Origin: Rhodococcus maanshanensis NBRC 100610
GTDB lineage: Bacteria > Actinomycetota > Actinomycetes > Mycobacteriales > Mycobacteriaceae
Assembly (NCBI RefSeq): GCF_001894865.1
Contig: NZ_BCXA01000045.1
Location: 1-58,898, forward strand
Direction: 5' to 3'
Length of the DNA: 58,898 nucleotides
In this document: positions 32,356 through 44,976 of the stretch, one piece after another
Layout of the letters: every line of letters starts with the position of its first letter
How positions within the stretch are numbered: the stretch's first letter is position 1
The notes under the pieces: model-generated
Seen by the model: only the letters and a program-made list of their open reading frames with translations
Databases searched by the model: none
What the model was told of the DNA's origin: nothing
Program-made: the position numbers and the translations under genes

Positions 32356-33270
32356 TCAGCCAGCCGGTGCCGGTGCCGGTGCCTCGGGCGGGAGCTGGAG
32401 CTCCGGCGGCAGCTGCATGCCTCCGGGCAGTCCACCCGGTACTCCGCCGGTGCCCAGTTCGCCCTGGTCCTGTGCCAGGCCCTCGCCGTTCATCGGCACC
32501 GCGTCGGGGCCGGGCGCCGAGCCGTCGAAGGCGGGCGGGTTGTCCGGGTCGAACGCACCAGGGATGGTCGAGCAGCTGGCTCCGACCTCGGGGTAGACCC
32601 CGAAGTTGTTCAGTCGCAGCGCGGCGATGAACTGGCTGATCCGCGGGTCGTTCGCGTCGTCCAGCTTGAGCTGGTGTCCCCAGCTCTGCAGCGAGATCGG
32701 GGAGTCGAGGCCCGGGTAAGGCGACATCAGCATGTAGGACTTGCCGTCGACCCGGTCGGCGAGCGCTTCGCGCTGATCCTCCGAGACCTTGTCCGGGTTG
32801 TAGGCGATCCACACCGCGCCGTGCTCGAGCGAGTGCACGGCGTTCTCCGTGCGGATCGCGTTCGGGTACACGATGCCGGTGCAGGTGGCCCACGTCGCGT
32901 CGTGCGGGCCGCCGAACGGCGGGGTCTTGTCGTAGGCCACCCGCTGCGTGGCGCTCACGTGCAGCGCCGGGGGGTACTCGTTCCGCACGACGCCGTCGAT
33001 CTCGATCGAGGGATCCTTGTTCTCCGAGCTCGGCGCGAACTTGTCGGCCTCGGCCTTGTCCTGGTACTTCGGGAACAGGTTCACCGCGAGCACGCCGATC
33101 AGGGCCAGCACGGCAACCACCGCACCGATGGTCAGCCACGGGATGTTGCGTTGTTTGGGGATCCCGGCCTTGGGCTTGGCGCCGCCGGCACTCTTGTTGG
33201 CGGCTTTGATGGCCTTGGCTGACTTGGCGCCCGAGTTCTTGGCGCCGCGATTTTCCGAACCGCTTGGCAT
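32356..33270 (-). CDS. DUF3105 family membrane-anchored protein
   Basis: A 304-residue protein with a Lys/Ala-rich cytoplasmic N-terminus, one membrane helix (WLTIGAVVAVLALIGVLAVNLF) and an extracytoplasmic DUF3105 domain with YDKTPPFGGPHDATWATCTG and HSLEHGAVWIAY. The C-terminus is Pro/Gly-rich (ELQLPPEAPAPAPAG). The His residues of the two motifs could bind a metal. The paired DUF305 partner follows directly. No function is established; a role in copper handling at the cell surface is only a guess. It is divergent from argS. Confidence 0.85.
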   Translation of the reverse strand: MPSGSENRGAKNSGAKSAKAIKAANKSAGGAKPKAGIPKQRNIPWLTIGAVVAVLALIGVLAVNLFPKYQDKAEADKFAPSSENKDPSIEIDGVVRNEYPPALHVSATQRVAYDKTPPFGGPHDATWATCTGIVYPNAIRTENAVHSLEHGAVWIAYNPDKVSEDQREALADRVDGKSYMLMSPYPGLDSPISLQSWGHQLKLDDANDPRISQFIAALRLNNFGVYPEVGASCSTIPGAFDPDNPPAFDGSAPGPDAVPMNGEGLAQDQGELGTGGVPGGLPGGMQLPPELQLPPEAPAPAPAG

Positions 33271-33377
33271 CGGTGAGTGCTCTTTCGGTGGTGGGACAGT
33301 CACAGGGCGGCGGTGGGTCCCGCCGGGGCCCCACTCTACGTTCAGTGCCTGAGCGCAGGCCGTGAACGGCCAGACCA

Positions 33378-33383
33378 TAGGAT
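33378..33383 (+). promoter_or_regulatory. -10 box of a leaderless argS transcript
   Basis: TAGGAT ends 8 bases before the GTG start of argS, which leaves no room for a ribosome site and implies a leaderless mRNA. The -35 region is weak. Confidence 0.4.
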
Positions 33384-33391
33384 AGATACCT

Positions 33392-35044
33392 GTGACTCCT
33401 GCCGACCTTGCCGAACTGCTCCGAGGGACCGCCGCGAAGGTCCTCGCCGAGCGTGGGCTCGATGCGAGCGTCCTCCCGGCGACGCTCGCCGTCGAACGCC
33501 CCCGCAACCCCGAACACGGGGACTACGCCAGCAACGTGGCCATGCAGGTCGGCAAGAAGGCCGGCGCCAACCCGCGCGAGCTCGCGACCTGGCTGGCCGA
33601 CGCGCTGACCGCCACCGACGGCATCGAGACCGTCGAGGTGGCCGGTCCCGGATTCCTCAACATCCGACTGGCGGCGGCCGCCCAGGGCGTCATCGTCGCA
33701 AATGCCATCGCCGCGGGCGAGGCCTTCGGTTCGTCCAAGGCGCTGGCAGGAAAGCGGATCAACCTGGAGTTCGTCTCGGCGAACCCGACCGGTCCGATCC
33801 ACCTCGGCGGCACCAGGTGGGCCGCGGTCGGCGACGCGCTCGGACGCATCCTCGCCGCCCAGGGCGCGGCCGTGACCCGCGAGTACTACTTCAACGACCA
33901 CGGCGCCCAGATCGACCGGTTCGCGCGTTCGCTGATCGCCGCGGCCAACGGCGACCCGGCGCCGGAGGACGGCTACGCGGGGGCGTACATCTCCGACATC
34001 GCCGCGGAGGTCGTCCGGCAGCGGCCGGACGCGCTCGCGCTGCCCGCAGACGAGCGTCAGGAGACGTTCCGGTCCATCGGCGTGGCGCTGATGTTCGACC
34101 ACATCAAGAAGACCCTGCACGAGTTCGGCACCGACTTCGACGTGTACTTCCACGAGAACTCGCTCTTCGAGTCCGGTGCCGTCGAGACGGCGGTGGCGAC
34201 CCTCAAGGCGTCAGGGAACCTCTACGAGGAGGACGGCGCCTGGTGGCTCAAGAGCACCGACTTCGGTGACGACAAGGACCGCGTGGTCATCAAGAGCGAT
34301 GGCAACGCGGCGTACATCGCCGGCGACATCGCCTACTTCCAGGACAAGCGCTCGCGCGGCTTCGACCTGTGCATCTACATGCTCGGGGCCGACCACCACG
34401 GCTACATCGGCAGGCTCAAGGCCGCGGCCGCGGCGTTCGGTGACAACCCGGACACCGTCGAGGTGCTGATCGGTCAGATGGTGAACCTGGTCCGCGACGG
34501 TGTCGCGGTGAAGATGAGCAAGCGGGCCGGCACCGTCATCACCCTCGACGACCTGGTCGAGGCGATCGGCGTCGACGCCGCCCGGTACGCGATGATCCGG
34601 TCGTCCGTCGATTCGAGCCTGGACATCGACCTCGAGCTGTGGGCGAGCACCACCAGCGAGAACCCGGTCTACTACGTGCAGTACGCGCACGCCCGGCTCG
34701 CCTCGCTCGGCCGCAACGCAGCCGAGCTGGGCATCTCCACCGAGAACCCGAAGCTGGAACTGCTCACCCACGACCGGGAGGGCGACCTCATCCGGACCAT
34801 CGGCGAGTACCCGCGGGTTGTGGCCGCGGCGGCCGAGCTGCGCGAGCCGCACCGGATCGCCAGATACATGGAGGAGCTGGCAGGCACCTATCACCGGTTC
34901 TACACCGATTGCCGGGTGCTGCCGCAGGGTGACGAGCCCGCAGGCGATCTGCACACGGCCCGGCTGGCCCTGTGCGCGGCGACGCGCCAGGTGCTCGCCA
35001 ACGGACTCGCCGTGCTCGGCGTCAGCGCACCGGAGCGAATGTGA
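33392..35044 (+). CDS. argS: Arginyl-tRNA synthetase
   Basis: A 550-residue class I synthetase. The N-terminal Add-1 domain precedes the HIGH-type motif [12 protein letters not shown]. The KMSKS-type signature is VKMSKRAG, and the C-terminal anticodon-binding helical bundle contains [13 protein letters not shown]. It charges tRNA-Arg; a tRNA-Arg gene lies about 4.4 kb upstream. The GTG at 33392 is the family start. Its stop overlaps lysA by 4 bp (GTGA), the beginning of a tightly packed amino-acid operon. Confidence 0.97.
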   Translation: MTPADLAELLRGTAAKVLAERGLDASVLPATLAVERPRNPEHGDYASNVAMQVGKKAGANPRELATWLADALTATDGIETVEVAGPGFLNIRLAAAAQGVIVANAIAAGEAFGSSKALAGKRINLEFVSANPTGPIHLGGTRWAAVGDALGRILAAQGAAVTREYYFNDHGAQIDRFARSLIAAANGDPAPEDGYAGAYISDIAAEVVRQRPDALALPADERQETFRSIGVALMFDHIKKTLHEFGTDFDVYFHENSLFESGAVETAVATLKASGNLYEEDGAWWLKSTDFGDDKDRVVIKSDGNAAYIAGDIAYFQDKRSRGFDLCIYMLGADHHGYIGRLKAAAAAFGDNPDTVEVLIGQMVNLVRDGVAVKMSKRAGTVITLDDLVEAIGVDAARYAMIRSSVDSSLDIDLELWASTTSENPVYYVQYAHARLASLGRNAAELGISTENPKLELLTHDREGDLIRTIGEYPRVVAAAAELREPHRIARYMEELAGTYHRFYTDCRVLPQGDEPAGDLHTARLALCAATRQVLANGLAVLGVSAPERM

Positions 35045-36468
35045 GCGCGCATCCGGCGGGACCCAAGCACGCCGAGATCCCGCACGCGCCCGGACTGCCG
35101 CCGCGGCCGGAGTCCGCGGCCGAGCTGACCGCGCTGCCCGTCGATGTCTGGCCCCGCAACGCCGCCCGCGGTGAGGACGGCGTGGTCCGGCTGGCCGGGG
35201 TGCCCGTCACGGAGCTGGCCGAGCAGTACGGCACGCCGCTGTTCGTCGTCGACGAGGACGACTTCCGCTCCCGGTGCCGCGACATGGCCCGTGCCTTCGG
35301 CCCCACCGGCAAGGTGCACTACGCCTCGAAGGCATTCCTCTGCGGTGAGATCGCCCGCTGGGTGGCCGAGGAGGGGCTGTCGCTGGACATCTGCTCCGGC
35401 GGCGAGTTGGCCATCGCGCTGAACGCGAACTTCCCGGCCGAGCGAATTGCCATGCACGGCAACAACAAGTCGGTCGCCGAGCTCGAGGCCGGGGTGGCCG
35501 CGGGCGTCGGGCACATCGTGCTCGACTCGACCCAGGAGATCGACCGGCTGGACCGCGTCGCGGGCGCGCACGGCGTGGTGCAGGACGTGCTGATCCGGGT
35601 CACGGTCGGCGTCGAGGCGCACACCCACGAGTTCATCGCCACCGCCCACGAGGACCAGAAGTTCGGGTTCTCGCTCTCGGACGGGTCGGCGCTCGAGGCC
35701 GTCCGCCGGGTGTTCGCCACCGAGAACCTGCGGCTGGTCGGGCTGCACAGCCACATCGGCTCGCAGATCTTCGAGGTCGACGGATTCGAGCTCGCCGCGC
35801 ACCGCGTGATCGGGCTGCTCCGCACCATCGTCGCCGAGTTCGGGGTGGAGAAGTCCTCGCAGATCTCGATCGTCGATCTCGGCGGCGGGATGGGGATCTC
35901 GTACCTCGAGAGCGACGACCCGCCGCCGGTGGACGACCTGGCCGCCAAGCTCGGGCACATCGTCGCCACCGAGTCGGCGCTCGCCGGACTGCCGGTGCCG
36001 ACCCTCGCGGTCGAACCGGGCCGGGCGATCGCGGGACCGGGCACGGTGACCCTCTACGAGGTCGGGACGGTCAAGGATGTTCGCTTGGGCGCCAACGCAA
36101 CCCGTCGATACATCAGCGTGGACGGCGGGATGAGCGATAACATCCGCACGTCGCTGTATCAGGCCGAGTACGACTCGCGTCTGGTCTCGCGCGACAGCGC
36201 GGCCGACCCGGTGGTCGCCCGCGTGGTGGGGAAGCACTGCGAGAGTGGCGACATCGTCATCCGGGACACCTGGATGCCCGAGGACGTCAACGCGGGAGAT
36301 CTGCTCGCGGTCGCCGCCACTGGCGCATACTGCTATTCGATGTCCAGCCGCTACAACCTGCTCACCCGGCCCGCCGTGGTCGCGGTGCGTGACGGTCAGT
36401 CCCGACTGATCTTGCGCAGGGAAACAGTGGAAGATCTGCTCAGCTTGGAGGTACAGCAACATGACTGA
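35041..36468 (+). CDS. lysA: Diaminopimelate decarboxylase
   Basis: A 475-residue fold-type III PLP enzyme. The PLP lysine is in [19 protein letters not shown] and the Gly-rich [10 protein letters not shown] bind the cofactor phosphate, and CESGDIV and [12 protein letters not shown] line the active site, including the partner-subunit Cys. It converts meso-diaminopimelate to lysine. The GTG start overlaps argS by 4 bp; the 3' end overlaps hom by 8 bp. Confidence 0.97.
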   Translation: MSAHPAGPKHAEIPHAPGLPPRPESAAELTALPVDVWPRNAARGEDGVVRLAGVPVTELAEQYGTPLFVVDEDDFRSRCRDMARAFGPTGKVHYASKAFLCGEIARWVAEEGLSLDICSGGELAIALNANFPAERIAMHGNNKSVAELEAGVAAGVGHIVLDSTQEIDRLDRVAGAHGVVQDVLIRVTVGVEAHTHEFIATAHEDQKFGFSLSDGSALEAVRRVFATENLRLVGLHSHIGSQIFEVDGFELAAHRVIGLLRTIVAEFGVEKSSQISIVDLGGGMGISYLESDDPPPVDDLAAKLGHIVATESALAGLPVPTLAVEPGRAIAGPGTVTLYEVGTVKDVRLGANATRRYISVDGGMSDNIRTSLYQAEYDSRLVSRDSAADPVVARVVGKHCESGDIVIRDTWMPEDVNAGDLLAVAATGAYCYSMSSRYNLLTRPAVVAVRDGQSRLILRRETVEDLLSLEVQQHD

Positions 36469-37766
36469 ACCGAGTGGCAACGCCGCGATCGGTGTGGCGG
36501 TCCTCGGCCTCGGCAACGTGGGCAGTGAGGTCGTGCGAATTCTGCGCGAGCACGCCCGCGAGCTCGAGGCGCGGGTCGGCGCACCGGTGGTGCTGCGCGG
36601 TATCGCGGTGCGCCGGATCGAGGGTGACCGCGGGGTTCCGGCCGAGCTGCTGACGACCGATGCGGACTCTCTGGTCACGCGCGCGGACGTGGACATCGTC
36701 GTCGAGGTGATCGGCGGCATCGAGGTGCCCCGCAAGCTCATCCTCGCCGCCCTCAACTCGGGCAAGTCGGTTGTCACCGCGAACAAGGCCCTGCTGGCCG
36801 ACTACACCGGCGAGCTCGCCGAGGCGGCCGAGAACAAGCGGGTCGACCTGTACTTCGAGGCCGCGGTCGCGGGCGCCATCCCGGTGATCCGCCCGCTCAC
36901 CCAGTCGCTCGCGGGCGACCGGGTCAACAAGGTCGCCGGAATCGTCAACGGCACCACCAACTTCATCCTCTCCGCGATGGACGAGACCGGCGCCGACTAC
37001 GCCGACACGCTCGCCGAGGCGGGCCGCCTCGGCTATGCCGAGGCCGATCCGACCGCGGACGTGGAGGGCTACGACGCCGCGGCGAAGGCCGCGATCCTGG
37101 CGTCGATCGCGTTCCACACCCGCGTCACCGCCGCCGACGTCTACCGCGAGGGCATCTCGAAGATCACCTCGGCGGACCTCGAGGCGGCCAAGTCGCTGAA
37201 CTGCACGGTCAAGCTGCTCTCGATCTGTGAGCGGGTCAACGGCACGGACGGCTCCGAGCGGATCTCCGCCCGGGTATACCCGGCGCTGGTCCCGCTCGAC
37301 CACCCGCTCGCCTCGGTGAACGGCGCGTTCAACGCGGTCGTGGTCGAGGCCGAGGCCGCCGGACGGCTCATGTTCTACGGGCAGGGCGCGGGCGGTTCGC
37401 CGACCGCCTCGGCCGTGATGGGCGACCTGGTGATGGCGGCCAGGAACCGGGTGCACGGCGGCCGAGGCCCCCGTGAGTCGAAGTACGCGGACCTCAAGAT
37501 CGCGCCGATCGGCGAGATCCCCACCCGGTACTACGTCAACATGCAGGTCGCGGACCGCGCGGGCGTGCTGTCGGCGGTCGCGGCGGAGTTCGCCAAGCAC
37601 GACGTCAGCATCTCGACGGTCCGTCAGGAGGGCATCGGCAACGGCGCCGGGCTGATCGTGGTCACCCATCGGGCGACCGACGCGGCCCTGTCCGAAACCG
37701 TTGCGGCCCTCGGCAAACTCGAGTTCGTGACCGCGGTCACCAGTGTTCTCCGATTGGAAGGTTCCA

Positions 37767-37774
<8 letters not shown>
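36461..37774 (+). CDS. hom: Homoserine dehydrogenase
   Basis: A 437-residue enzyme with an N-terminal NAD(P)-binding [10 protein letters not shown], the central homoserine dehydrogenase domain ([32 protein letters not shown]) and a C-terminal ACT domain ([28 protein letters not shown], about residue 350 on) for threonine feedback inhibition. It makes homoserine from aspartate semialdehyde. The gene overlaps both lysA and thrC by 8 bp. Confidence 0.97.
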
Positions 37775-39817
<2,043 letters not shown>

Positions 39818-39852
39818 TCGGCTGATCGGACGGCATACCGGCGGGTCGGTCC

Positions 39853-39881
39853 TTGCCCGCGGCCCGGTTGGAGGCTATCCT
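39853..39881 (+). promoter_or_regulatory. rho promoter and start of a long leader
   Basis: TTGCCC (39853-39858), a 17-bp spacer and TATCCT (39876-39881) form a good housekeeping promoter. Transcription from about 39888 gives a leader of nearly 300 bases before the rho GTG at 40182. I see no gene in 39818-40181. Rho leaders are often autoregulated by Rho itself. Confidence 0.6.
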
Positions 39882-40181
39882 GAGGGTCGTTCGCCCATCG
39901 TGCGCATCAGACGCCGGTGTTCTACCAGGGCATTCACTCCGAAGATTGGCTCCCGTACCCCGGGACTGCTGAAGCAGGAGTAGACGCACCTGGCTCGATT
40001 CCCTCGCGTGATTTCCGCGGTGATCGACTCGGAACGTGCCTGTTCGAGAGGCCACGGGGGCGGACGAGCCGATAGTTCCATCCAGCGAACACGTCCGGCA
40101 CAACCGAGTTCAGCGAGTGAGCTGAATCTCGGGACGAACCCTCGACACGCGCCGCGCGAGCGAGGGAAGGAAAGGATCTCC

Positions 40182-42248
40182 GTGACCGATACGGACCTGA
40201 TCGCCACACCTGTTCTCGACACCCCGGTTGACTCCGCGGCGAGCCAGGCCGGCGGCAATGCACGAACTTCAGAGGCCACCGGCGACGCGGTGGCAGCCTC
40301 CACCAAGCGCGCCGAGGCCCGGCGCGGTTCCGGCCTGTCCGGAATGGTGCTGGCCGAGCTGCGCGGACTCGCGACCGAGCTCGGCATCAAGGGAACGTCC
40401 GGCCTGCGCAAGGGCGACCTGATCGCGGCCATCAAGGAGCGTCAGGGCGGCTCGGCCGCCACCAAGACGGCGGCTCCCAAGGCGGCCCCTGTCGAGGCCG
40501 CCGCGAGCGAGACCACGACCGCGCCGCAGCGGGTCGCCGAGGTCGCTCCGGCCGCCGAGTCGGCCCCCGCGACCACCGAGCGTCCGGCCGCGCAGCCCGC
40601 CGAGTCCGCCGAGGGCGAGCAGGGCGGCCGCCGAAACCGGCAGCGCCGCGGGTCCTCTCGCCAGGCCGGTTCGCCCGAGCAGGGTGAGTCGACGGCATCG
40701 ACGGCCCCCGCGACCGAGCAGGGCGGCGACCGCCAGCCTCGTCAGGAACAGGGCGCACGCCAGGAGCAGGGTGGCGAGCGCAACCGTCGCGACCGCAACC
40801 AGGGCGAGCGTGGCCAGGGTGACCGCAATCAGGGTGAGCGGAACCAGGGCGAGCGTGGCCAGGGTGACCGCAACCAGGGCGAGCGTGGCCAGGGTGAGCG
40901 CAACCAGGGCGAGCGCAACCAGGGTGGCAACGGCCCGCGTGGCGAGGGTCGCAACGACAACCGCGGCGGCGAGGACGAGGACGGTCGGGGTCGGCGGGGA
41001 CGCCGGTTCCGTGAGCGTCGTCGTGGACGCGACCGCGGCGAGGGCGGCGGCGCAGGCGCCGACCGCGACCTGGAGATCCGCGAGGACGATGTCCTGCAGC
41101 CGGTCGCGGGCATCCTCGACGTGCTCGACAACTACGCCTTCGTGCGGACCTCCGGTTACCTGGCGGGCCCGAACGACGTGTACGTCTCGATGAACCTGAT
41201 CCGCAAGAACGGACTCCGTCGCGGCGACGCCATCACCGGTGCCGTCCGCGTCGCCCGTGAGGGTGAGGGCGGCGGCGGTGGCAGCCAGCGTCAGAAGTTC
41301 AACCCGCTGGTCCGGCTGGACACCGTCAACGGCGGCGACGTCGAGGCGGCCAAGCGGCGCCCCGAGTTCGGCAAGCTGACGCCGCTCTACCCGAACCAGC
41401 GTCTGCGCCTCGAGACCACGCCGAACATCCTCACCACCCGCGTCATCGACCTGGTGATGCCGATCGGTAAGGGCCAGCGCGCCCTGATCGTCAGCCCGCC
41501 GAAGGCCGGTAAGACGAGCGTGCTGCAGGCGATCGCGAACGCCATCGCCACCAACAACCCCGAGTGCTACCTGATGGTCGTCCTTGTCGACGAGCGTCCG
41601 GAAGAGGTCACCGACATGCAGCGTTCGGTGAAGGGTGAGGTCATCGCCTCGACCTTCGACCGGCCGCCGTCAGACCACACCTCGGTCGCCGAGCTCGCCA
41701 TCGAGCGGGCCAAGCGACTGGTCGAGGAGGGCAAGGACGTCGTCGTGCTGCTCGACTCGATCACCCGACTCGGCCGCGCGTACAACAACTCGTCGCCCGC
41801 CTCGGGACGAATCCTCTCGGGTGGTGTCGACTCGACCGCGCTGTACCCGCCGAAGCGTTTCCTCGGCGCGGCCCGCAACATCGAGAACGGTGGCTCGCTC
41901 ACGATCATCGCCACCGCGATGGTCGAGACCGGCTCCACCGGTGACACCGTGATCTTCGAGGAGTTCAAGGGCACCGGCAACGCGGAGCTCAAGCTCGATC
42001 GCAAGATCGCCGAGCGTCGGGTCTTCCCCGCGGTCGACGTCAACCCGTCCGGCACCCGCAAGGACGAGCTGCTGCTCAACCCGGACGAGGCGGCGGTGCT
42101 GCACAAGCTGCGCCGGGTGCTGTCCGGCCTGGACTCGCACCAGGCGATCGATCTGCTGATCGACCGGCTCAAGAAGAGCAAGAACAACCTCGAGTTCCTG
42201 ATGCAGGTCTCCAAGACCGCGCCGGGAGCGATGGGCGACGACGACTAG
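40182..42248 (+). CDS. rho: Transcription termination factor Rho
   Basis: A 688-residue Rho, longer than the roughly 420-residue E. coli form. A Rho-N/SAP-like helical segment is at about 47-88 (LSGMVLAELRGLATELGIKG and onward). A long low-complexity Arg/Gly/Gln/Glu-rich insertion covers about 90-305. The cold-shock-like RNA-binding domain follows (ILDVLDNYAFVRTSGY), then the ATPase with Walker A SPPKAGKTS, LVDERPEEVTDM and VLLDSITRLGRAYN. The GTG at 40182 follows GGAAGGAAAGG. The insertion is typical of high-GC actinobacteria and is thought to add RNA binding. A hairpin terminator follows. Confidence 0.97.
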   Translation: MTDTDLIATPVLDTPVDSAASQAGGNARTSEATGDAVAASTKRAEARRGSGLSGMVLAELRGLATELGIKGTSGLRKGDLIAAIKERQGGSAATKTAAPKAAPVEAAASETTTAPQRVAEVAPAAESAPATTERPAAQPAESAEGEQGGRRNRQRRGSSRQAGSPEQGESTASTAPATEQGGDRQPRQEQGARQEQGGERNRRDRNQGERGQGDRNQGERNQGERGQGDRNQGERGQGERNQGERNQGGNGPRGEGRNDNRGGEDEDGRGRRGRRFRERRRGRDRGEGGGAGADRDLEIREDDVLQPVAGILDVLDNYAFVRTSGYLAGPNDVYVSMNLIRKNGLRRGDAITGAVRVAREGEGGGGGSQRQKFNPLVRLDTVNGGDVEAAKRRPEFGKLTPLYPNQRLRLETTPNILTTRVIDLVMPIGKGQRALIVSPPKAGKTSVLQAIANAIATNNPECYLMVVLVDERPEEVTDMQRSVKGEVIASTFDRPPSDHTSVAELAIERAKRLVEEGKDVVVLLDSITRLGRAYNNSSPASGRILSGGVDSTALYPPKRFLGAARNIENGGSLTIIATAMVETGSTGDTVIFEEFKGTGNAELKLDRKIAERRVFPAVDVNPSGTRKDELLLNPDEAAVLHKLRRVLSGLDSHQAIDLLIDRLKKSKNNLEFLMQVSKTAPGAMGDDD
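40794..40928 (+). repeat. 15-bp coding repeats in rho: nine RNQGE/RGQGD pentapeptides
   Basis: Nine consecutive 15-base units encode RNQGE, RGQGD, RNQGE, RNQGE, RGQGD, RNQGE, RGQGE, RNQGE, RNQGG (residues 205-249). The near-identical codons indicate recent slippage or recombination, so repeat number may vary between strains. It belongs to the disordered RNA-binding insertion of Rho. Confidence 0.9.
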
Positions 42249-42262
42249 CAATCGTGCGACGA

Positions 42263-42300
42263 GGCGGGCCCAGGACACCACACGGTTTCCTGGGCCCGCC
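42263..42300 (+). terminator. Hairpin terminator after rho
   Basis: A perfect 13-bp stem, GGCGGGCCCAGGA with TCCTGGGCCCGCC, and a 12-base loop lie 14 bp after the rho stop. No U-run. Confidence 0.75.
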
Positions 42301-42480
42301 TCGCGTTCGCGCCGGTCGGGAACAGATCGCGGCACCTGGTCGTTAGGACTTGATGCACGCGTTCTGGCAGAATGAACGATCGCGCCCGTGGCACTCGCCG
42401 CGTGCGAGCACAACAATGTCCGGTTCCGGTTCACGGCTTCGATTGGCGAAGGCGACCCGGCGACCACCGAAAGGGACACC

Positions 42481-42714
42481 ATGAAGGCAGGAATCCACCC
42501 CAACTACGTGGCGACCACCGTCGTCTGCGGTTGCGGTAACACGTTCGAGACCCACAGCACCAAGGAGTCCGGACGCATCAACGTCGAGGTCTGCTCGCAG
42601 TGCCACCCGTTCTACACCGGCAAGCAGAAGATCCTCGACACCGGTGGACGCGTCGCGCGCTTCGAGGCTCGCTACGGCAAGCGCGCCGGCAAGAAGGCCG
42701 ACGCCGACAGCTAG
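42481..42714 (+). CDS. rpmE: 50S ribosomal protein L31, zinc-binding type
   Basis: A 77-residue L31 with the full set of zinc cysteines: the early CGCGN pair and [12 protein letters not shown] with CSQC. This C-plus form normally serves zinc-replete cells and is a zinc store, while a Cys-less paralogue is induced by Zur. No Zur-like box is seen here, consistent with that. The ATG at 42481 follows a GAAAGGG. Followed by a textbook terminator. Confidence 0.96.
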   Translation: MKAGIHPNYVATTVVCGCGNTFETHSTKESGRINVEVCSQCHPFYTGKQKILDTGGRVARFEARYGKRAGKKADADS

Positions 42715-42722
42715 CTGTCCCG

Positions 42723-42769
42723 CCGACGCCCGTCCTGTGTTCCATTGCAGGCCGGGCGTCGGTTTTTTT
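42723..42769 (+). terminator. Rho-independent terminator after rpmE
   Basis: CCGACGCCCG (42723-42732) and CGGGCGTCGG (42753-42762) pair over 10 bp and are followed by seven T. Confidence 0.92.
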
Positions 42770-42863
42770 GTACCCGTGGTGCGGGAGCCGGACCCGGCGC
42801 CGACATCCACCCATTGCACTGCCCGGCATCCCCTCGGGGGTGCCGACAACCGAGGAGCGAACC

Positions 42864-43943
42864 ATGGCGGGGACCACCCAGCCGTCGGCGATCGATGACA
42901 TCCTGGCCGAGCACGCCGGCCTTGAGCTGCAGCTGTCCGACCCGTCCCTGCACAACGATCCCGCGGCCGCCCGCCGGGTCGGCAAGCGGTTCGCCGAGCT
43001 CGCCCCGATCATGGCCACCCACACCAAGCTGCAGGCCGCCCGCGAGGACCTGGAGGCCGCGCGCGAGCTGGCAGCCGACGACTCGAGCTTCGCCGCCGAG
43101 GTGCCCGAGCTGGAGGCCAAGGTGGCCGAGCTCGACGTCGCCCTCACCGATCTGCTCGCGCCGCGGGACCCGCACGACGGCGACGACGTGGTGCTCGAGG
43201 TGAAGTCGGGGGAGGGCGGCGAGGAGTCCGCGTTGTTCGCCGCGGACCTGGCTCGGATGTACCTGCGCTACGCCGAACGGCACGGCTGGCGGGTCGAGGT
43301 CCTCGACGCGAACATCTCCGACCTCGGCGGCTACAAGGACGCGACCCTGTCGATCAAGTCGAAGGGCGACACCCGCGATGGTGTCTGGGCCCGGCTCAAG
43401 TTCGAGGGTGGCGTGCACCGCGTTCAGCGGGTGCCGGTCACCGAGTCGCAGGGGCGCGTGCACACCTCGGCGGCGGGCGTGCTGATCTACCCGGAGCCGG
43501 AGGAGGTCGAGGAGGTGCAGATCGACGAGACCGACCTGCGCATCGACGTGTACCGCTCGTCGGGCAAGGGTGGCCAGGGCGTCAACACCACCGACTCCGC
43601 GGTCCGGATCACCCACCTGCCCACCGGCATCGTCGTGACCTGCCAGAACGAGCGCTCGCAGCTGCAGAACAAGGCCCGCGCGATGCAGGTGCTCGCGGCC
43701 CGGCTGCAGGCGGCGGCCGAGGAGGCCGCCGCCGACGAGGCCTCGGCGGGCAGGCAGAGCCAGGTGCGCACCGTTGACCGCTCCGAGCGCATCCGCACCT
43801 ACAACTTTCCCGAGAACCGGATCACCGATCACCGGATCGGGTTCAAGGCGCACAACCTCGACGCCGTGCTCGACGGCGACCTGGACGCGCTGCTGGACGC
43901 GCTCGGCAAGTCGGACCGGGAAGCCCGGCTCGCCGCCGAGTAG
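42864..43943 (+). CDS. prfA: Peptide chain release factor 1
   Basis: A 359-residue class I release factor. The catalytic GGQ is in [26 protein letters not shown] (around residue 235), preceded by [21 protein letters not shown] and followed by [13 protein letters not shown] and [17 protein letters not shown], the RF1 signature. It releases peptides at UAA and UAG. The GGQ glutamine is the target of PrmC, encoded next. The ATG at 42864 follows GAGGAG. Confidence 0.97.
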   Translation: MAGTTQPSAIDDILAEHAGLELQLSDPSLHNDPAAARRVGKRFAELAPIMATHTKLQAAREDLEAARELAADDSSFAAEVPELEAKVAELDVALTDLLAPRDPHDGDDVVLEVKSGEGGEESALFAADLARMYLRYAERHGWRVEVLDANISDLGGYKDATLSIKSKGDTRDGVWARLKFEGGVHRVQRVPVTESQGRVHTSAAGVLIYPEPEEVEEVQIDETDLRIDVYRSSGKGGQGVNTTDSAVRITHLPTGIVVTCQNERSQLQNKARAMQVLAARLQAAAEEAAADEASAGRQSQVRTVDRSERIRTYNFPENRITDHRIGFKAHNLDAVLDGDLDALLDALGKSDREARLAAE

Positions 43944-44003
43944 GCACCGGGCCACGGTCGGGTAATGCGGGGTTCCGGCGCAGACGCATGGCAGGCTGAA
44001 CGG

Positions 44004-44903
44004 GTGAGTCGTCAACCCCTCCGCCTCGCGATCCTCGAGGCCGCCAAGCTGTTAGAGGAGGCGGGCGTACCCAGTCCCCGCACGGATGCGGAACTGCTCG
44101 CCGCCCATGTCGTCGGGGTGGAACGGACCAGGCTCGGGCTGGTGCCGCTCGTCGACCCCGAGGTGATCGAGCGGTACCGGGCGCTGATCGCCCGGCGAGC
44201 CGAACGCGTTCCGCTGCAGTACCTCACCGGTGTGGCGTCGATGGGAGACATCGACCTCCAGGTCGGTCCGGGGGTCTTCGTGCCGAGGCCGGAGACCGAG
44301 CTGATGTTCGCGTGGGCGCTCGCCGTCCTGGAGGGGCATCCCGCGCATCCGCCGGTGATCCTCGATCTGTGCACCGGCACCGGGGCCCTGGCGCTGGCGC
44401 TGGCGAACGCCCGCCCCGACGCGATCGTGCACGCGGTGGAACTGGATCCGGCGGCACTGGCCTGGACCCGCCGCAACGCCGAGGCCAGGGCGAACGAGGG
44501 CGACACCCCGATCACGCTGCACCAGGGCGACGTCACCGACCGGTCGCTGCTCACCGAGCTCGAGGGCAAGGTCGACGTCGTGGTGTCGAATCCGCCGTAC
44601 ATCCCCGAGGGCGCCGAGCTCGATCCCGAGGTCGCGGAGTTCGACCCGCACCTGGCGTTGTTCGGCGGTCCGGACGGGCTGTCGGTGATCACCCCGATGG
44701 TCTCCAACATCGCGCGCTGGCTGAAGATCGGCGGCGCGATGGCCATCGAGCACGACGACACCAACGGCGGTCAGGTGGCGGCCCTGCTGCGCGAGCGGCG
44801 GGTGTTCGGCGAGGTCGCCGAGCATCCGGACCTGGCGGGCAAGCCCCGGTTCGTGGTCGCCCGCCGGGTCGCGACGGACGCCGAGGCGGCCCGCGGGCAC
44901 TGA
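44004..44903 (+). CDS. prmC: Release factor glutamine methyltransferase
   Basis: A 299-residue HemK/PrmC. The N-terminal helical domain binds the release factor. The SAM site is LDLCTGTGALALALA, and the glutamine-binding NPPYIP is present, with FVPRPETELM just before the catalytic domain. It methylates the GGQ glutamine of RF1 and RF2. The GTG at 44004 is preferred over upstream in-frame starts because VSRQPLRLAI matches the family N-terminus. Confidence 0.95.
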   Translation: MSRQPLRLAILEAAKLLEEAGVPSPRTDAELLAAHVVGVERTRLGLVPLVDPEVIERYRALIARRAERVPLQYLTGVASMGDIDLQVGPGVFVPRPETELMFAWALAVLEGHPAHPPVILDLCTGTGALALALANARPDAIVHAVELDPAALAWTRRNAEARANEGDTPITLHQGDVTDRSLLTELEGKVDVVVSNPPYIPEGAELDPEVAEFDPHLALFGGPDGLSVITPMVSNIARWLKIGGAMAIEHDDTNGGQVAALLRERRVFGEVAEHPDLAGKPRFVVARRVATDAEAARGH

Positions 44904-44976
44904 TCCACCGGCGTGCGAGCCCGCGGAACGGCCAGGGGTGTCTGCAACGGATCGACGCGGATGGAAGGATGGGGGC

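Noticed and set aside
40794-40928. Tandem repeat as a CRISPR array
   Set aside because: Units are 15 bp, adjacent without spacers, and in frame inside rho.
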